Shown: positions 29,980 through 40,869, counted from the first letter of the stretch. The stretch is 64,000 bases of DNA from Gracilaria vermiculophylla (GCA_019155205.2 JAHNZQ020000277.1:269275-333274); one strand, 5' to 3'. Made by a program: numbers and translations. The notes: a model not told the origin generated them from the sequence alone.

Positions 29980-31768
29980 GAGGATTAGTCAGAAACAAAG
30001 CGAAACCGGTACGTACTGTCTAGACGCACTTGATGCTCGGCTGAGTATGTGTTTTCACAAACTGCAATCGTAAGATCGGAACGGCCACATGGTTTTTATC
30101 GAGAATAAGAGTGGTGATTCTTTCAGTATGGCTAGATACAACGAACTCGGGTATATGTGCGTCTTACCGGCATGTCTCGTTTCTTCTACCGGTTTCGTTC
30201 CTTTGAGAGGAATCAGACGCTACATTTTCCTCGAAACCATTTAAGACTCTTCAAAACCGGGACTTTGCACATCGCGTCTAATTCGAAGTTCCGTTAATGT
30301 CACGGCGAGTTACTCCAAAAATCAAGTGCGACTTTTGTCTAAACACTTTCTTTGAGGCTCCGTTCTGCAAGCGATTCTGTATTCTTTGATGCAATGTATG
30401 CTGCTGGATAAGGCGTATCGCTCAAGAACGTTTTCTTCAGAAAGTTCTCTCGTCTCTCAGTGACGGAGAGCTAACCACCTAATTATGTCCTTCCGATATG
30501 CAAAACCATAGTCCACGTCTTTAGAAGAGCCACAAAATTGTCTTCAGTCTATTTGGAGCTTCTTTCCAATGTCAACTACGGCGTTGGAGGAATCGTCGAT
30601 TCTGTTGCATTATTGTCTTGGACATGCACTATTTCTTTCGCATGCCGCTGAATAGTGAGCATAAGGCGATTTCCTTATGATAGACAGTTTACGTCAATAT
30701 GAATCGCTTTATTTTCCCATAATTCACTTGCATAGAAAGGTATTACGAGAGATTCATGCTCGAGAATTAAAAAGCGGAACATCACATTTCTCATCATATC
30801 ATAACGTTGTAGAAGATCGATCTCGTTAAATACTGGCATCCAAAATTCCGGTGTCTGCTTCGTTTGCGAACTATATTCCGGCGTCGGCGTCCGGTCAACA
30901 CTCTGACTGCAAACAAAGATGATAACAATAACATCTCCGGAAACGTTTTGATCCGCGTAACCGTCGTTATTGTCCAACAAGACAAAGTCGACGCCTAGCG
31001 AAGCCCCAAGAAATCCAAACAGAAATGAATCAATTTCACAAGTGGATATTTTATGTTCCTTTAGCGAGCAGTCCGAAAAGAAGACTCTCATGCTCAGAAG
31101 TGAGAGAGCTCGACGCCCAAACCAGCACATCTCTCCAACGGCCATTAGCAGGCCATGGAATAGAAATTTTCACGTTAATAAGGTGACGGAAAAACGACAT
31201 TTTGCAAACTAAGCTCCCGTCAGCCCCGCACGGTAAAACCATTTCGGCTCGACGGTTTTTGGTTGCATTGAAGAACAAGAGGCAACTCGAAATCACCCCG
31301 CGCCATCGTCGGGACCAGGTTGCCACATCCTTTACAAACAGACGTCCAAAAGGTGGAAGAAAGACGACGATGATTTCCGTGCTTTAACAGTGGCGAAAGC
31401 TGCCAAGTTTGTGAGTAGAAAAGTATCGAGAGACAGAGGGATAAAGAGAACCCGGGAAGGATGCGGGTCTTGGTCGAAACCTCCCTGACTTATCACCAAT
31501 TGCCCAAAATGCTCGTGAAGAAAGATACAAGGACATAGGTGATACAAAATTTCGCCCTGTGAGCGCCTTGCGGCCAAGAACGCCATGGATTGTCATCATG
31601 TGCTACATGCTATTTTCAGAATAGGCATAGATCGATGAAAACTCTCTACTTGTACTCTTCGAATAGCCTGTACACTATGAACCATGAACTACGAACATCC
31701 GAAACTGGATGGATCAATTTGGATTGCTTTTCTTTTTCTTCGAAATTGCTATTCCGATCAGTCAGGCC
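29980..31768. other. Intergenic with one weak ORF
   Basis: No confident gene. The longest candidate is 30675-31145 on the minus strand (156 codons), with one hydrophobic block (LFGFLGASLGVDFVLL) and no known domain. Alternative frames of similar length cover the same DNA at 31051-31586. The first 300 bp upstream of 29980 should hold the promoter of the 962-aa gene. Confidence 0.2.
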
Positions 31769-32985
31769 TTAAAACTTAGCAGGATTCCTAGTCTGATTAA
31801 TGTTATAGACCGCGGCTGCTCCCATTTCGGAACCAACATAGATGGAGACGGCTCCATATTTGCCCATTCCTCGGAGTAGTACTGATGACCGAGCCTCGGT
31901 TATCCCGACTGGGTGGCCAGCAGCGCTGGGTTCCCACGTGACATTGACATTGACTCGATTTAGACACATCTTTTCATCGCAATAATCTGCCTGTGACCCA
32001 AAAGCTTCGTTAATCTCGAAGACACCAATACCCTCTAAATTGTAAAGGGCTCACTGCAGAACAGAATGTATTGCGATTGCCAGCCCAATGCAAGTGATGG
32101 CGGGGATCAACACCCACGACGCTGAAATCTTTCAAGAATGCCAGCGGTTCCAGATTTCTTCCCTCTGTTTTCTTCAGTTCCATAAGCACAACCAGAGCAA
32201 CCCAATTGATAAATCACTGAGAGTTCCACGCAGAGTTGAGTTTCAACTCTTTTCGAAAATAGAACAGCAACTTTGCGAGTTGAATGACATCAAATCTGAA
32301 ACTTTCGTTTGGATAGATAGTTGTGCTTTGACTGTCAACACCTTCTTGGTTGTTTCGTGAATGACCCTCACTACAGTTTTGAATGGATCAATTCCATGAC
32401 TCTGCCTTCCAGAATGCTGAATCGAGATGCACGTGGGTGTACACAAATGTCAACTCCATTCTAGCTAGATGATCAGTTCAGAACTGTTCCGCAGCTTCTT
32501 CAGATGTTTGCCTTATTTTGAGGTAGAAACTAACTATTGCCGCTCCCATTCCAGCTTTCAGATTCCACCAACCCTTCGTCATATTCAAAATGTTTCGTAA
32601 ACGCTGTTCTCATGCTTTCGATTCCGCCGCAATGGCGATACCACTTAATGATACCAAACTTCAACTGCAACCACAGCATCAACAATGGCTAGTAGGCTTG
32701 ACGAATACAGTTGGTTTACGGACTTGACCGGCACAGACTCCGAAAGACCTGCAACTATTCAAGCTACTCGAAGTTTAACAACGACTGTATCTCCTTTCTT
32801 CAAAGTGGCCAGGATTAGGTCCTATCCACTCCAACACCAATTTCTATTCATGCCGTTTTTAGCTCAGGAATAAACAGTTCATCATGTGGTTTTTCCTTGA
32901 AGCCACCACTCTCAGCCCGTCCAACATCGATACCAAAAGTACGAGCCCACTACGTTTGACCACCCTCATGTGCTGGAGAGGCCAT
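31769..32985 (-). pseudogene. Decayed 3-ketoacyl-CoA thiolase (peroxisomal KAT/ACAA1 type)
   Basis: Read on the minus strand through several frames, thiolase landmarks appear in order. FGIDVGRAESGGFKEKPHDE (near 32920) is the N-terminal block. AGLSESVPVKSVNQLYSS (near 32735) lies where the enzyme has its catalytic Cys in QCSSG. IVDAVVAVEV and then GGIESMR (near 32630) give the GGxESM signature. SEEAAEQF, LEPLAFLKDFSVVGVDP and FEINEAFGSQADYC (near 32010) follow, and last GHPVG and SEMGAAAVYN (31790-31900). Both catalytic Cys are replaced (Tyr at QCSSG; the CxG block reads YVGS), and there are many stops. The gene would have served fatty-acid beta-oxidation. No trace of a transposon lies within it. 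Confidence 0.85.
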
Positions 32986-33116
32986 TTCCATGACGCAGTG
33001 TACGAGAATTTGGCTTGTGCAGAAGCTCTTATTTCAAAATCCTACCGAACAAGAATATTGCCGCGCACTTCCTCATACTCCGGTAGTCATCGCATTGTAT
33101 GGCCGATAATATCCAA

Positions 33117-34730
33117 CTACAGGAAAACATGTTTATTTCTGTGATTGCGGAAAATGTGAGAAAAGCTGTCACCGGAATTATTATTTGTATAGCGGCTAAG
33201 CGAGAGAGCAATGTTAAGCACAACTTCGTTCTCGAAACATGCCTGAATCGCTTCTGGTACAAGTCTGTGAAGCTCAGGACACGTCTCAAAAACAGCATCA
33301 TGGTGTCCCATGAGGCAAATTTGGTAGAGAACTGAGCATGCAAGCTCCGCGCATCGTGATTTTCCCTTATTTGCTGAGAGAATCGATGTTGTGAATCGTA
33401 TTATATCCTCGAGAACCTCCCTCTTTGATGTCTCCAAAAGAAATTGGGGTTTTATTTTCTCACCATGATACAAGTCGCTCACTAACGCTTCCAGAACTCT
33501 GAGAGCAGCCTCCACGATATTTTCATCGAACTTGTATTTCATGACGATCTCCTTAATGGTCTTGATGTGGGTCGCGTCCATCAATAAGTATCGATTGATC
33601 TTGCTTCCATAAACAACTCCTCGAAGTGTCACTATAACCCGACAAAGTGCTTCACGTTGGGGTTTAGAGTAAATGTCTCCAACAGGCTCAATCATTTTTC
33701 TGAGCGTCTGCATCAACTCGCTGACAAAACCGACCTTTCCCATAATATTTTTAGTGTCAAGGTCACTGCTAAAGTTCTCAATGGCCTGCATGACTAAACG
33801 AACCATTTCAGGTGTTCCTCGCAACAATTGTAAGTTACGAAGAATGTGTTTCAGATGCCCTTCTTCAACACTTTGTTTTCGGATTTCTCCAGATTTTTCC
33901 GTGAGAGTGATGAGCAATTCAATTGCAAGATATTTTATCTTGTACGATGACGGAAAACATTCCAAGGCATAAGACAGGTCGACTAGCAAGCCTCTCTTCA
34001 CAGTTTCAAGCTTTATTTCTTCTTCATCCTCGAGTAAAGTTCGAAAGTACTCGAGCAGCGTAAGTTGCATTTCTTCACAGATATTCCATCTACGCAAGTA
34101 TGCAAAGGCCCACTCGATCCCCCGTGACGTGGGCTCTAATAAAGCAGCTCGGTGCGGCTCACTGGCGTTCAGTAAGACCGTGAAGGTTTCGATGATAGTT
34201 TTGTGGATGTACTGCGAACCTTCGAAATTATATCGAAGCAGGTCTTCACCTAAGATTACGTCGATATTCTGCGACATAAAGATACAATGATCCGCAGAAT
34301 TCTTTCCCAAGACGGTAATGAAGCGACAAACAGTGTAGACGAAAGATTGGTTTTCTAAGTTTGGTCTTAAGGCGCAGCATATGAATCGAATGAAATTCGG
34401 CTTCAAGCACGGTAGTACATCGACATAACGAGCTTCCAAGAGTTCTGTTACGAACGATATCGTATGCTCCTTAGTCATTGTGTCGTGCGCATTGAGAGCA
34501 ATACCCATTTGCTCTTCTATGAGATGAAAAAGCTCGGCCCGAGACATCTTATCCCATTTGGAAGCATGACCATGACTTGTTCCGCAATCAGTGCACTCTG
34601 TGTTGAATTTTTGGTCAAGGAGAACATTTCGCGGAACACACTTGGGCCAAGTCTTATCAGGAGCACCTGTTCTTTTTCTCCTAGACTGTGGTACATATGC
34701 GGACTTGGTTGTAAAAGCACAGACCTTCAT
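33117..34730 (-). CDS. Armadillo/HEAT-type alpha-helical repeat protein
   Basis: The product is 537 residues from ATG 34730. After a basic N-terminal segment with CTDC (about 45-48), the rest is a chain of amphipathic helices rich in Leu/Ile/Val. Repeated two- or three-helix units are visible from about 85 to 510, for example LAIELLITLTEKSGEIRKQ and VRLVMQAIENFSSD. This resembles ARM-repeat scaffolds that bind other proteins. No catalytic motif, signal peptide or membrane helix is present, so it is probably cytosolic or nuclear. A later Met (residue 62, MSRAELFHLIEEQ) is an alternative start. It is intact and single-exon. The exact family is not recognised. Confidence 0.75.
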   Translation of the reverse strand: MKVCAFTTKSAYVPQSRRKRTGAPDKTWPKCVPRNVLLDQKFNTECTDCGTSHGHASKWDKMSRAELFHLIEEQMGIALNAHDTMTKEHTISFVTELLEARYVDVLPCLKPNFIRFICCALRPNLENQSFVYTVCRFITVLGKNSADHCIFMSQNIDVILGEDLLRYNFEGSQYIHKTIIETFTVLLNASEPHRAALLEPTSRGIEWAFAYLRRWNICEEMQLTLLEYFRTLLEDEEEIKLETVKRGLLVDLSYALECFPSSYKIKYLAIELLITLTEKSGEIRKQSVEEGHLKHILRNLQLLRGTPEMVRLVMQAIENFSSDLDTKNIMGKVGFVSELMQTLRKMIEPVGDIYSKPQREALCRVIVTLRGVVYGSKINRYLLMDATHIKTIKEIVMKYKFDENIVEAALRVLEALVSDLYHGEKIKPQFLLETSKREVLEDIIRFTTSILSANKGKSRCAELACSVLYQICLMGHHDAVFETCPELHRLVPEAIQACFENEVVLNIALSLSRYTNNNSGDSFSHIFRNHRNKHVFL

Positions 34731-35576
34731 TTCAAGCAGTTCAAGTAAATCTCTTCAGTCCTGCATTAAAGGATCACTTCGCAACCGCAGAAGAAGAAAA
34801 ATCAAAAAGCCATGCATGAACGAGAGTAAGGATGAGTTTGGATACACGAACAAGATTAACGAAAATCATGTGCAGAATTGATAGACAACGCCACCAAGCA
34901 ACCGGGTCTATATTGCCATATGCTGTCCACTGGTGAGATCCAATTAGGCAAACACACCACTCGGAATTCTCGCTCAAATTCACAGTCTGTAAGGCTTTTA
35001 AAAAGCGAACAGCCAGTCAGATCAGCAAAGAATTGACATCAGATGGTCAGGATCCCAATACAGTGCATTTCAAATTCATAGTGCGAAATTGTTATAAGAC
35101 CGGCCCACAAAATGTTTCTTTTTGGGCTCCAATCGCTGCACAAAAATATTCTTTGCTTCCATTCTTTTCCATCACATAATAGAATCATAGCCTATATTTC
35201 CTTGGGTCTAAAGCAGAGCAGAAGTTGTAAAAACATTTTTTTTATGAAGCGAAATTACAATAAGGTAGTGAACTTTTATACTGCCACTTTACTTAATGTT
35301 TTCTAGAACAGGTTTCTAGTTTCCAGATGCTGATCCCCTTTCCTCGTTGACCTTCAGCAACTTGTTGAGAATAAAATGATATAGTTTACGAATATATTCT
35401 TCCTAAATATTCGACCAAGCAACCCTTACAGCTTCTATTAAGACTTCCATATGTGGTATAACCAAAGCGGCTAAAAACCAAAAGGGTGTTCGTGTGGACG
35501 CGTGGCTAGGGAGCGCGCGGTGGGCTCAACCTAGAAGGTGGGAAAAGGAAACCTGAGAGGTACGCGGTAGCACAAC
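34731..35576. other. Intergenic up to the assembly gap; nothing recognised
   Basis: No gene or repeat is supported. The first part would hold the promoter of the ARM-repeat gene. The last 120 bp before the gap turn GC-rich. Confidence 0.4.
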
Positions 35577-35676
35577 NNNNNNNNNNNNNNNNNNNNNNNN
35601 NNNNNNNNNNNNNNNNNNNNNNNNNNNNNNNNNNNNNNNNNNNNNNNNNNNNNNNNNNNNNNNNNNNNNNNNNNNN
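35577..35676. other. Assembly gap (100 N)
   Basis: Exactly 100 N, a common placeholder for a gap of unknown size. Neighbouring features on the two sides cannot be assumed adjacent. Confidence 1.
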
Positions 35677-35769
35677 TAAATTCTAAAATTGATCTAGCAA
35701 TTAAGATTACCTCTAGGTCGTCCACATGGCTGTTCTCCATGCGAACCGTACACACCACCTTTGGCGCCA

Positions 35770-36010
35770 AATACTAGAATTACCTGACGGTCACTATACT
35801 ACACCATATTATTGCATTGGCGTTTTTTTAGCGTAAACAGCCCTTGCCAACATTCCCCAAACATTCTCGATATTAGAGAGTTTCGGCAACTCAGCTGTGG
35901 GCAGATTGTGGGCAACGTGGCTTGACACGTATGACACTAGAGATATCTGTGCCTGGCCTACCCACAATTGCTACCGATAAATCGTTCAGAGAAGTTCTGT
36001 ACCCGCGACA
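35770..36010 (-). pseudogene. Tc1/mariner transposase remnant (copy 3)
   Basis: On the minus strand near 35790-35880 the frame reads LPKLSNIENVWGMLARAVYA, matching the final-Glu block PDLNPIENVWxLLxRMVYA of the other two Tc1 copies. The preceding residues fit the approach to that block only loosely. No terminal repeat was found; the assembly gap lies 90 bp away. It is an old, isolated C-terminal piece. Confidence 0.65.
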
Positions 36011-36975
36011 TTTTCGGTGCAATTTGCTCCACGTGTTCGACACTTCACATCGCTTACGCTGCTTGGAGTGCCCCGTTTAGGCGGCCACGCGGTAACAGCC
36101 CGTCTTTGTGAGGAGCGCCGTCATTACCGTGCCGAGCCGGACGGTGCAGTGAACGCGTGCAAGAATCTGCCGACCGCCCTTCGTCGTCAGCCGCTTTAAG
36201 TGCATATTTTCGCAACACCACCCCTTCCTCTTTCCCTCTTCCCCTCCTGCACCGACCTTCAGCCGGCAGGGAGATGGCGACCGACGAGGCTGGTTTCCCA
36301 CCCCAACAAGGGACAATCACTGCCAGCTGAGGCTCGTACCTCTGCTGCGGGCGGCTCGCCCAAAAAAACCGGCGCAGACAGGTCCTAAACGGTGTGGTGC
36401 AAACCGCGCAAGCGGGCGAGCAATCAAGGCGTCCAATCTTGCTCCCCGGAATGGGTGGCAAAGGTGGTAGAGCTTCCTTGATAGGGCCGAAAAGCACCGA
36501 GCGTAACTCCGGACGACCCCTCCTGACTGGCAGTCGAGGGTCAGTGTGGCCGTCGACCGATGACGTCGGACGGAGTGAGCCGCGTGTCCACGAGCGGAAG
36601 TGTCCGTGTAAACGGTAGTACCAAACATAGGGCAACGACCCGAGCCGCGATACAGGGCGCAGAGTTGAGAGTCGAGTAGATAATATCTCAGGAACAGGTA
36701 GAATATCCTATAAAGCAGGGAGGAAAATACAGACCGTACGACGGTATACAAACAACAGAAAACAAGAAAACAAACAAAGAAAAACAATCCGTAACCCCGG
36801 TAGAATTTTCCTCGACGAAAGAGGTTGGTTGACCCTCCGTATCTGCGGCGGAAGCACCCGGTGGGGGTCTGGAGCCGCCCAGAAAGCGGTGAGGTCAGCG
36901 CCGAGATCCTCCTTGACGGAGGTTTCTTGTCCGCACGGTAGCGGTCGCTACTGTACTTAAACAGTTCGTAGAAAT
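36011..36975. other. GC-rich region of unknown nature
   Basis: Base composition is clearly more GC-rich than the gene island. A 193-codon minus-strand frame (36054-36635) is Arg/Pro/Cys-rich without a domain and is probably a composition artefact. Small hairpins occur (CCTCC/GGAGG near 36920; GTAGCG/CGCTAC near 36945). It may be the leader or LTR of an unidentified element. It does not resemble rRNA. Confidence 0.3.
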
Positions 36976-37055
36976 TGTTAGAAAAACAGATGAGCTATTT
37001 GCGCTATATTCTCTTGTGACACGGGGCGCACAGTTCACCATTTGAACTATTAACA
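36976..37055 (-). repeat. TRIM LTR (3' copy on the element's strand)
   Basis: An 80-bp repeat that differs from the copy at 37207-37286 at only a few positions, mostly transitions such as GCGC/GCAC and ACGG/ATAG. It is bounded by TGTT and AACA. Confidence 0.85.
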
Positions 37056-37154
37056 CGCCCCCTCGCCCTGTAATTCCTTACAGAACGAGACTTCGAGCTT
37101 ACAGTAGCCAATCTTCACTACTGCTGTACACCTGTACAATTTCCCAGGCTCAGG

Positions 37155-37198
37155 TCACTTCTGGGAGTCGAACCCAGGGTCCTAGTGTTTAGCTAGGC
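37155..37198 (-). other. tRNA-like 3' half inside the TRIM, next to its PBS
   Basis: On the minus strand a perfect 5-bp anticodon-type stem with a 7-nt loop (CCTAG-CTAAACA-CTAGG, 37182-37198) is followed by 3 nt. Then comes a perfect T-arm (CTGGG-TTCGACT-CCCAG, 37162-37178), with the pol III B-box GGTTCGACTCC inside it, and AAGTGAC as a possible acceptor strand. The matching 5' acceptor and D-arm are absent, so it is not a complete tRNA gene. It may be a captured tRNA fragment or a structural element of the TRIM RNA. Confidence 0.55.
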
Positions 37199-37206
37199 CC
37201 ATAACC

Positions 37207-37286
37207 TGTTAGAAAAATAGATGAGCTATTTGCACTATACTCTCTTGTGACATAGGGCGCACAGTTCACCATTTGAACTATCAACA
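37207..37286 (-). repeat. TRIM LTR (5' copy on the element's strand)
   Basis: The second copy of the 80-bp repeat, directly next to the tRNA-Met-type primer binding site at 37193-37206. Confidence 0.85.
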
Positions 37287-37480
37287 TTACTAAATAAATT
37301 ATAGAATTAACTATCCATGACCAGCATTGCTGGGAGTGCCCGTCCACGTGTATGGTAAATATCGGTTTGCAACGGCGCATCCTGGCGCCCCCCAAATGCA
37401 CTACACGTGTGCCCCGAATACTACCCTTCACAGGGACATCCCAACAATGGGTCCGGGAGCCACTGTAGCTCATACGACAG

Positions 37481-37911
37481 GTGTCACCCCCGGGAAAATT
37501 ACCCAAGTCCTATGAGACACGGGGGCGGCAATCCGCAAAAGAGGCTGTTGCACTACACACGGCCGTCGTGTCATCCCCCGCTCTGACGAAAAAGCGCCGG
37601 GTAAAGTGGGACGGGGCAGGTGCAGATCTCGTCTGTGCGCGTGCCGTGACGAATGCAGGAGCGCACCTCGCCAAGTGGGTAGAAGGCGACAGACTGTACG
37701 CAAAAGCCGCTGAGCTTTTCTATGCGCAGCCAAACAAGCCGTTCAAGACGAACAGCGAGCACATTAGGGACCGGTTTGTGCTGCTTAAAGAACGTTTTGA
37801 GAGAGATGACGCGACCTTAGCTAAGCAGTCAGGTACAGCGAAGAACCAGGATGAGCTATCGATCCTTCTCGAGGAGGCCGCCCCGGCTAGGAACGATGCG
37901 CGTCTGGTGGC
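37481..37911 (+). pseudogene. Myb/SANT-like DNA-binding ORF, both ends damaged
   Basis: An open stretch contains VKWDGAGADLVCARAVTNAG, then a Trp/Ala/Phe-spaced helix region, then HIRDRFVLLKERFERDD and ELSILLEEA. This is the layout of Myb/SANT-like domains often found in transposon-linked or expanded DNA-binding families ('W...D..LL.E...IxDRFxLLxxxFK...E..LLxE'). There is no ATG in this frame; a frameshift from the overlapping frame that starts at 37327, or a lost 5' exon, would be needed. At about 37912 it runs into the gypsy G relict, which replaces its C-terminus. Confidence 0.5.
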
Positions 37912-39700
37912 TGTTGTGATTACTTCCGAATATGTTCCGGGGGCTGGATTTGGTTGTATAAGGCCTTGTCGTTCTGTAGCTGAAATTCTGTTTGTTTAAC
38001 ATCCAAAACAAGACAGGACGCGCCTCTGGATATTCTGTTACAGTTTGTTCCAATAAACATATCTTTCCCAGATGTAGTACGATCCCTCTTCGCCAGAATG
38101 TGCGGATTCATGTAACATTTGTATCACTTCTGTAAGAAATTCGTAGTTGTCAGGAATGTAGACGCGTCGGCTACCTGATCCAATCGAGAAGAGAATGTTT
38201 TTTTGCAATTTAAATTTTCGAGAGTGACGTTCGATTTTCCTAGGGAGCAACCTCTTCATATCTTTCAAGACTCGTAAAAGTTGTTGCATCCGCGAATCAT
38301 TCTTGTATGCTACTCTTAATTTTGGAAGGAGGCCAATAATCTGTAGGTGAAGGGCTTAAAAGTGTGTCGCAGAAACACAACCACTTAGTGCATTGGATAC
38401 GAAATTATTTTCGCCAGGTATGTGTGTCACCTGAAAGTCGAATCTTTGGAACTCGACTAGCCATCGCATTGGTCTTTCTGACTGTCTTGACTTTGATTGC
38501 AGATATCTAATAGGGTCATTGTCCGTTTGCAAAAAATATTGCCTACCTGGAACGGAGACGGCCCATTCTCGTACAGCGATCATTACCGCAAGTAGTTCTT
38601 GGTCGCCCTGGTCCCAACAATTTTCGGTTTGCGACAACCGGTGTGAAAGAAAAGCTTTTGGATGGCCGTTCTGTTCTATGGTTGCCCCGAATGAATGTAA
38701 TGAAGCATCTTTGGTACTCAAAAAATCACAGTTTGATGACAGGTGTCGTAATAGAGGCACGGATGTTATGGCTTTCCTGAGATATTCGAACGAAAGTTCT
38801 TCTTTTCTTTCCCATCAGAAACGATTCTGTCGAATGATGTTTGACAATGAACAAGCAATAGAAGCATAGGTTTGTGTTAAGCCCATATAGTAGTTTCTAA
38901 GGCCCATGAAACGTTCAACATCCATAAGAGACTTTGGATATGGCCAATCGGTGAGAGCCTTGATCAACCGTATCTGCGTGCTTACTCCCTCTTCGCTCAC
39001 TGTGAATCCCAGATATTCTACCTATGTGGCTCCATATTTGCACTTGCTTGTTCCGAGTTTTTATTACGAAGAATTGTTAAAAGCATTCGCATGCACTCTA
39101 TGTGTTTCTGTTTGGACTCGCTGTATATAAGGATATTATCCAAATACAGTACCAAAACTTCGCCGTGCAGGTCTTGCAATAGATTTGAAAGCATTTGCGT
39201 GAATTATAGCACGAGAATTTCGAACCGCGAATCACATCACTTTCCATTCACAAGATACAAACCTTTTTCTGATGGCCGTTTTGTGACAACCTTCTTCTTT
39301 CTCTCGCATTTGATGGTAAACCCATAACATATCTTTCTGGGAGAAGGTCTCAGCTCTGGAGATCTGAGCCGGCGTCTCTTATATGAGCGAAATGGCGTTC
39401 GCATCTGGCTCATTAAGCTTGTAGGAACGCCGTAGTTGTTCACCATTCTGAGATCACCATTATTTTTCTTCATGAAAAACAATTCTGCTCCGTGTGTGGA
39501 GATCTAGAAGGTCGTATAAGACCCCTATTCAAGAGCTTGGCTAGTTTTTTCTTCAGTTATTTCAATTTTAAACTAGAAAATCGAACCGCCGGCCGAACGG
39601 GTGGTGTCGCTCCAGGCATAATATTAATTCCCAAATCCATACCGATGGTTTTGGAAAGTTCCTGTGGAACTTCTTCTCGGAAAATGCTCTTCTACACGTT
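37912..39700 (-). pseudogene. Ty3/gypsy relict G (RT, RNase H, start of integrase)
   Basis: Gypsy pol landmarks on the minus strand: FFMKKNNGDLRMVN near 39440 (RT fingers), FMGLRNYYMGLTQTY near 38900 (RT connection), SFGATIEQNGHPKAFLSHRL near 38660 (RNase H), GDQELLAVMIAVREW and QTDNDPIRYLQSK, and IPGENNFVSNALS near 38380. HESAHSGEEGSYYIWERYVYW near 38070 is the integrase zinc-finger region. It is truncated in the integrase at 37912. Multiple shifts and stops make it dead. The sequence is far from gypsy A, so it belongs to a different family. Confidence 0.8.
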
Positions 39701-40869
39701 CAGTTATGGTTTCAAAAAATTTGCGCAGTCTACTTCTCTCAGATCTTGTGCAAGCACCTCGGTGATTGGTGTCGAAAATAGTTCATAGTTCTCGCTCTTC
39801 TTCTTTTTTTCATTCTTTGAATAATATGATGATACAGCACGGCGTATATGCTTGTTTCACACTCTGAGTTTTTATGATATAATTTTTCTTACCATAGCGT
39901 TGAGCAGTAGAACTTTTGTGGAATTTCCAATCAATTAATGGGGTTTGCTTTTGGAGAATAGTTCTATCCATTGTCAAAAGTGAGGTATCGTTCTCTTTAC
40001 TCATGTCACGTTATTAATGTAAATTTAATCGTCTTAAGATTGTCTGCTTAGGGTCAGTACACCTGTTACTTCTCTTTGGACGGCTGTCGTTGAGATATCT
40101 TCACGGTCATTTCATTCTTTAACAATGTCGATCATTAGTTCTAATTTCCTGGCTTCTTCAGAAGGACTTAAATCGTGAAAAGTAAAGGAATCAATTACCA
40201 AGTCTACAGTCTGACCATATAGTGAAGCATCATACATCCAGCGTTCATTCTCTTTCATTATTAATTCAGAAAAGAACGTTTTTGACTTTTGAGAGTCCCT
40301 GTGTATTGCCGGTTTTTTTAACGGCCGTTCTAGTTTATTGCCCCTTTTTCGTACTTTTGTTTCTCAATTTTCTTTCGGCAAGAACGAATGGGGCTTTAAA
40401 AGGTTTTGCACCACACATGCAGCACCTGTCGATACCACAGTACAATTCTGGAATGCAATTGGCTGTGGAGTACGCACGCATGCTGAAAATGCGCAAAAAT
40501 AGCGCGTGGAAACTGAAAGAACAGGCTGTATAGCTTGGTTAGTGCAGACTTACAAGAAGACTGTCAGACATGGATGCTCCGTGAACACTAGTCATGTTGA
40601 CTCGCGTTAGCTTGCTCATGAACAACTGCACTCGAACTGCCGTGCAATGATAATTAGACTGACAACAAGGTGGTGGCATTAAGTTAGTACGTGGCGAGAA
40701 GCGCAAACGTGCAACATAATACGCACTAGTAGTACTTAAGCCCTGAGCTTGCGGACTTCAGTAGGGAGAACCTGAGGCAAGCACCGCCTAAATTGTTCGA
40801 TCAATAAACAAGTACAGCTAATAGAACTTAGGTGCTTCACTGAACGCCAGTAAAACCCCATTTTACTCA
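39701..40869. other. Unassigned; ends in the probable 5' LTR of Copia 2
   Basis: No gene is supported. The last few hundred bases must contain the 5' LTR of Copia 2, because a PBS follows at 40870. The LTR end reads ATTTTACTCA. Its start, perhaps TGTTGACTCG near 40595, cannot be fixed because the 3' LTR was not found. Confidence 0.4.

Larger units (their letters stand above)
36976..37286 (-). mobile_element. Terminal-repeat retrotransposon in miniature (TRIM)
   Basis: Two direct repeats of 80 bp, each starting TGTTAGAAAAA and ending AACTAT(T/C)AACA, enclose 151 bp. On the minus strand the first repeat is followed at once by GGTTATGGGCCTAG, a PBS for the initiator tRNA-Met anticodon arm with one mismatch to the Copia elements. 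The second repeat is preceded at once by the purine tract AGGGCGAGGGGGCG. TG...CA ends, PBS and PPT in the right places define a complete but coding-free LTR element of 311 bp. No target duplication is visible (GAAAT left, TTACT right). Confidence 0.8.

Noticed and set aside
32685..33144. Plus-strand ORFs upstream of the ARM-repeat gene
   Set aside because: They are the complement of the thiolase pseudogene; the minus-strand readings explain the sequence far better.
36011..36975. GC-rich block considered as ribosomal RNA or a 193-codon gene
   Set aside because: No conserved rRNA core sequence can be recognised, and the long minus-strand frame is Arg/Pro/Cys-rich with competing frames on the other strand, as expected from composition alone.
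37155..37206. Functional tRNA gene
   Set aside because: Only the anticodon-type stem and T-arm are present. The variable loop has 3 nt, and no D-arm or 5' acceptor strand pairs with AAGTGAC.
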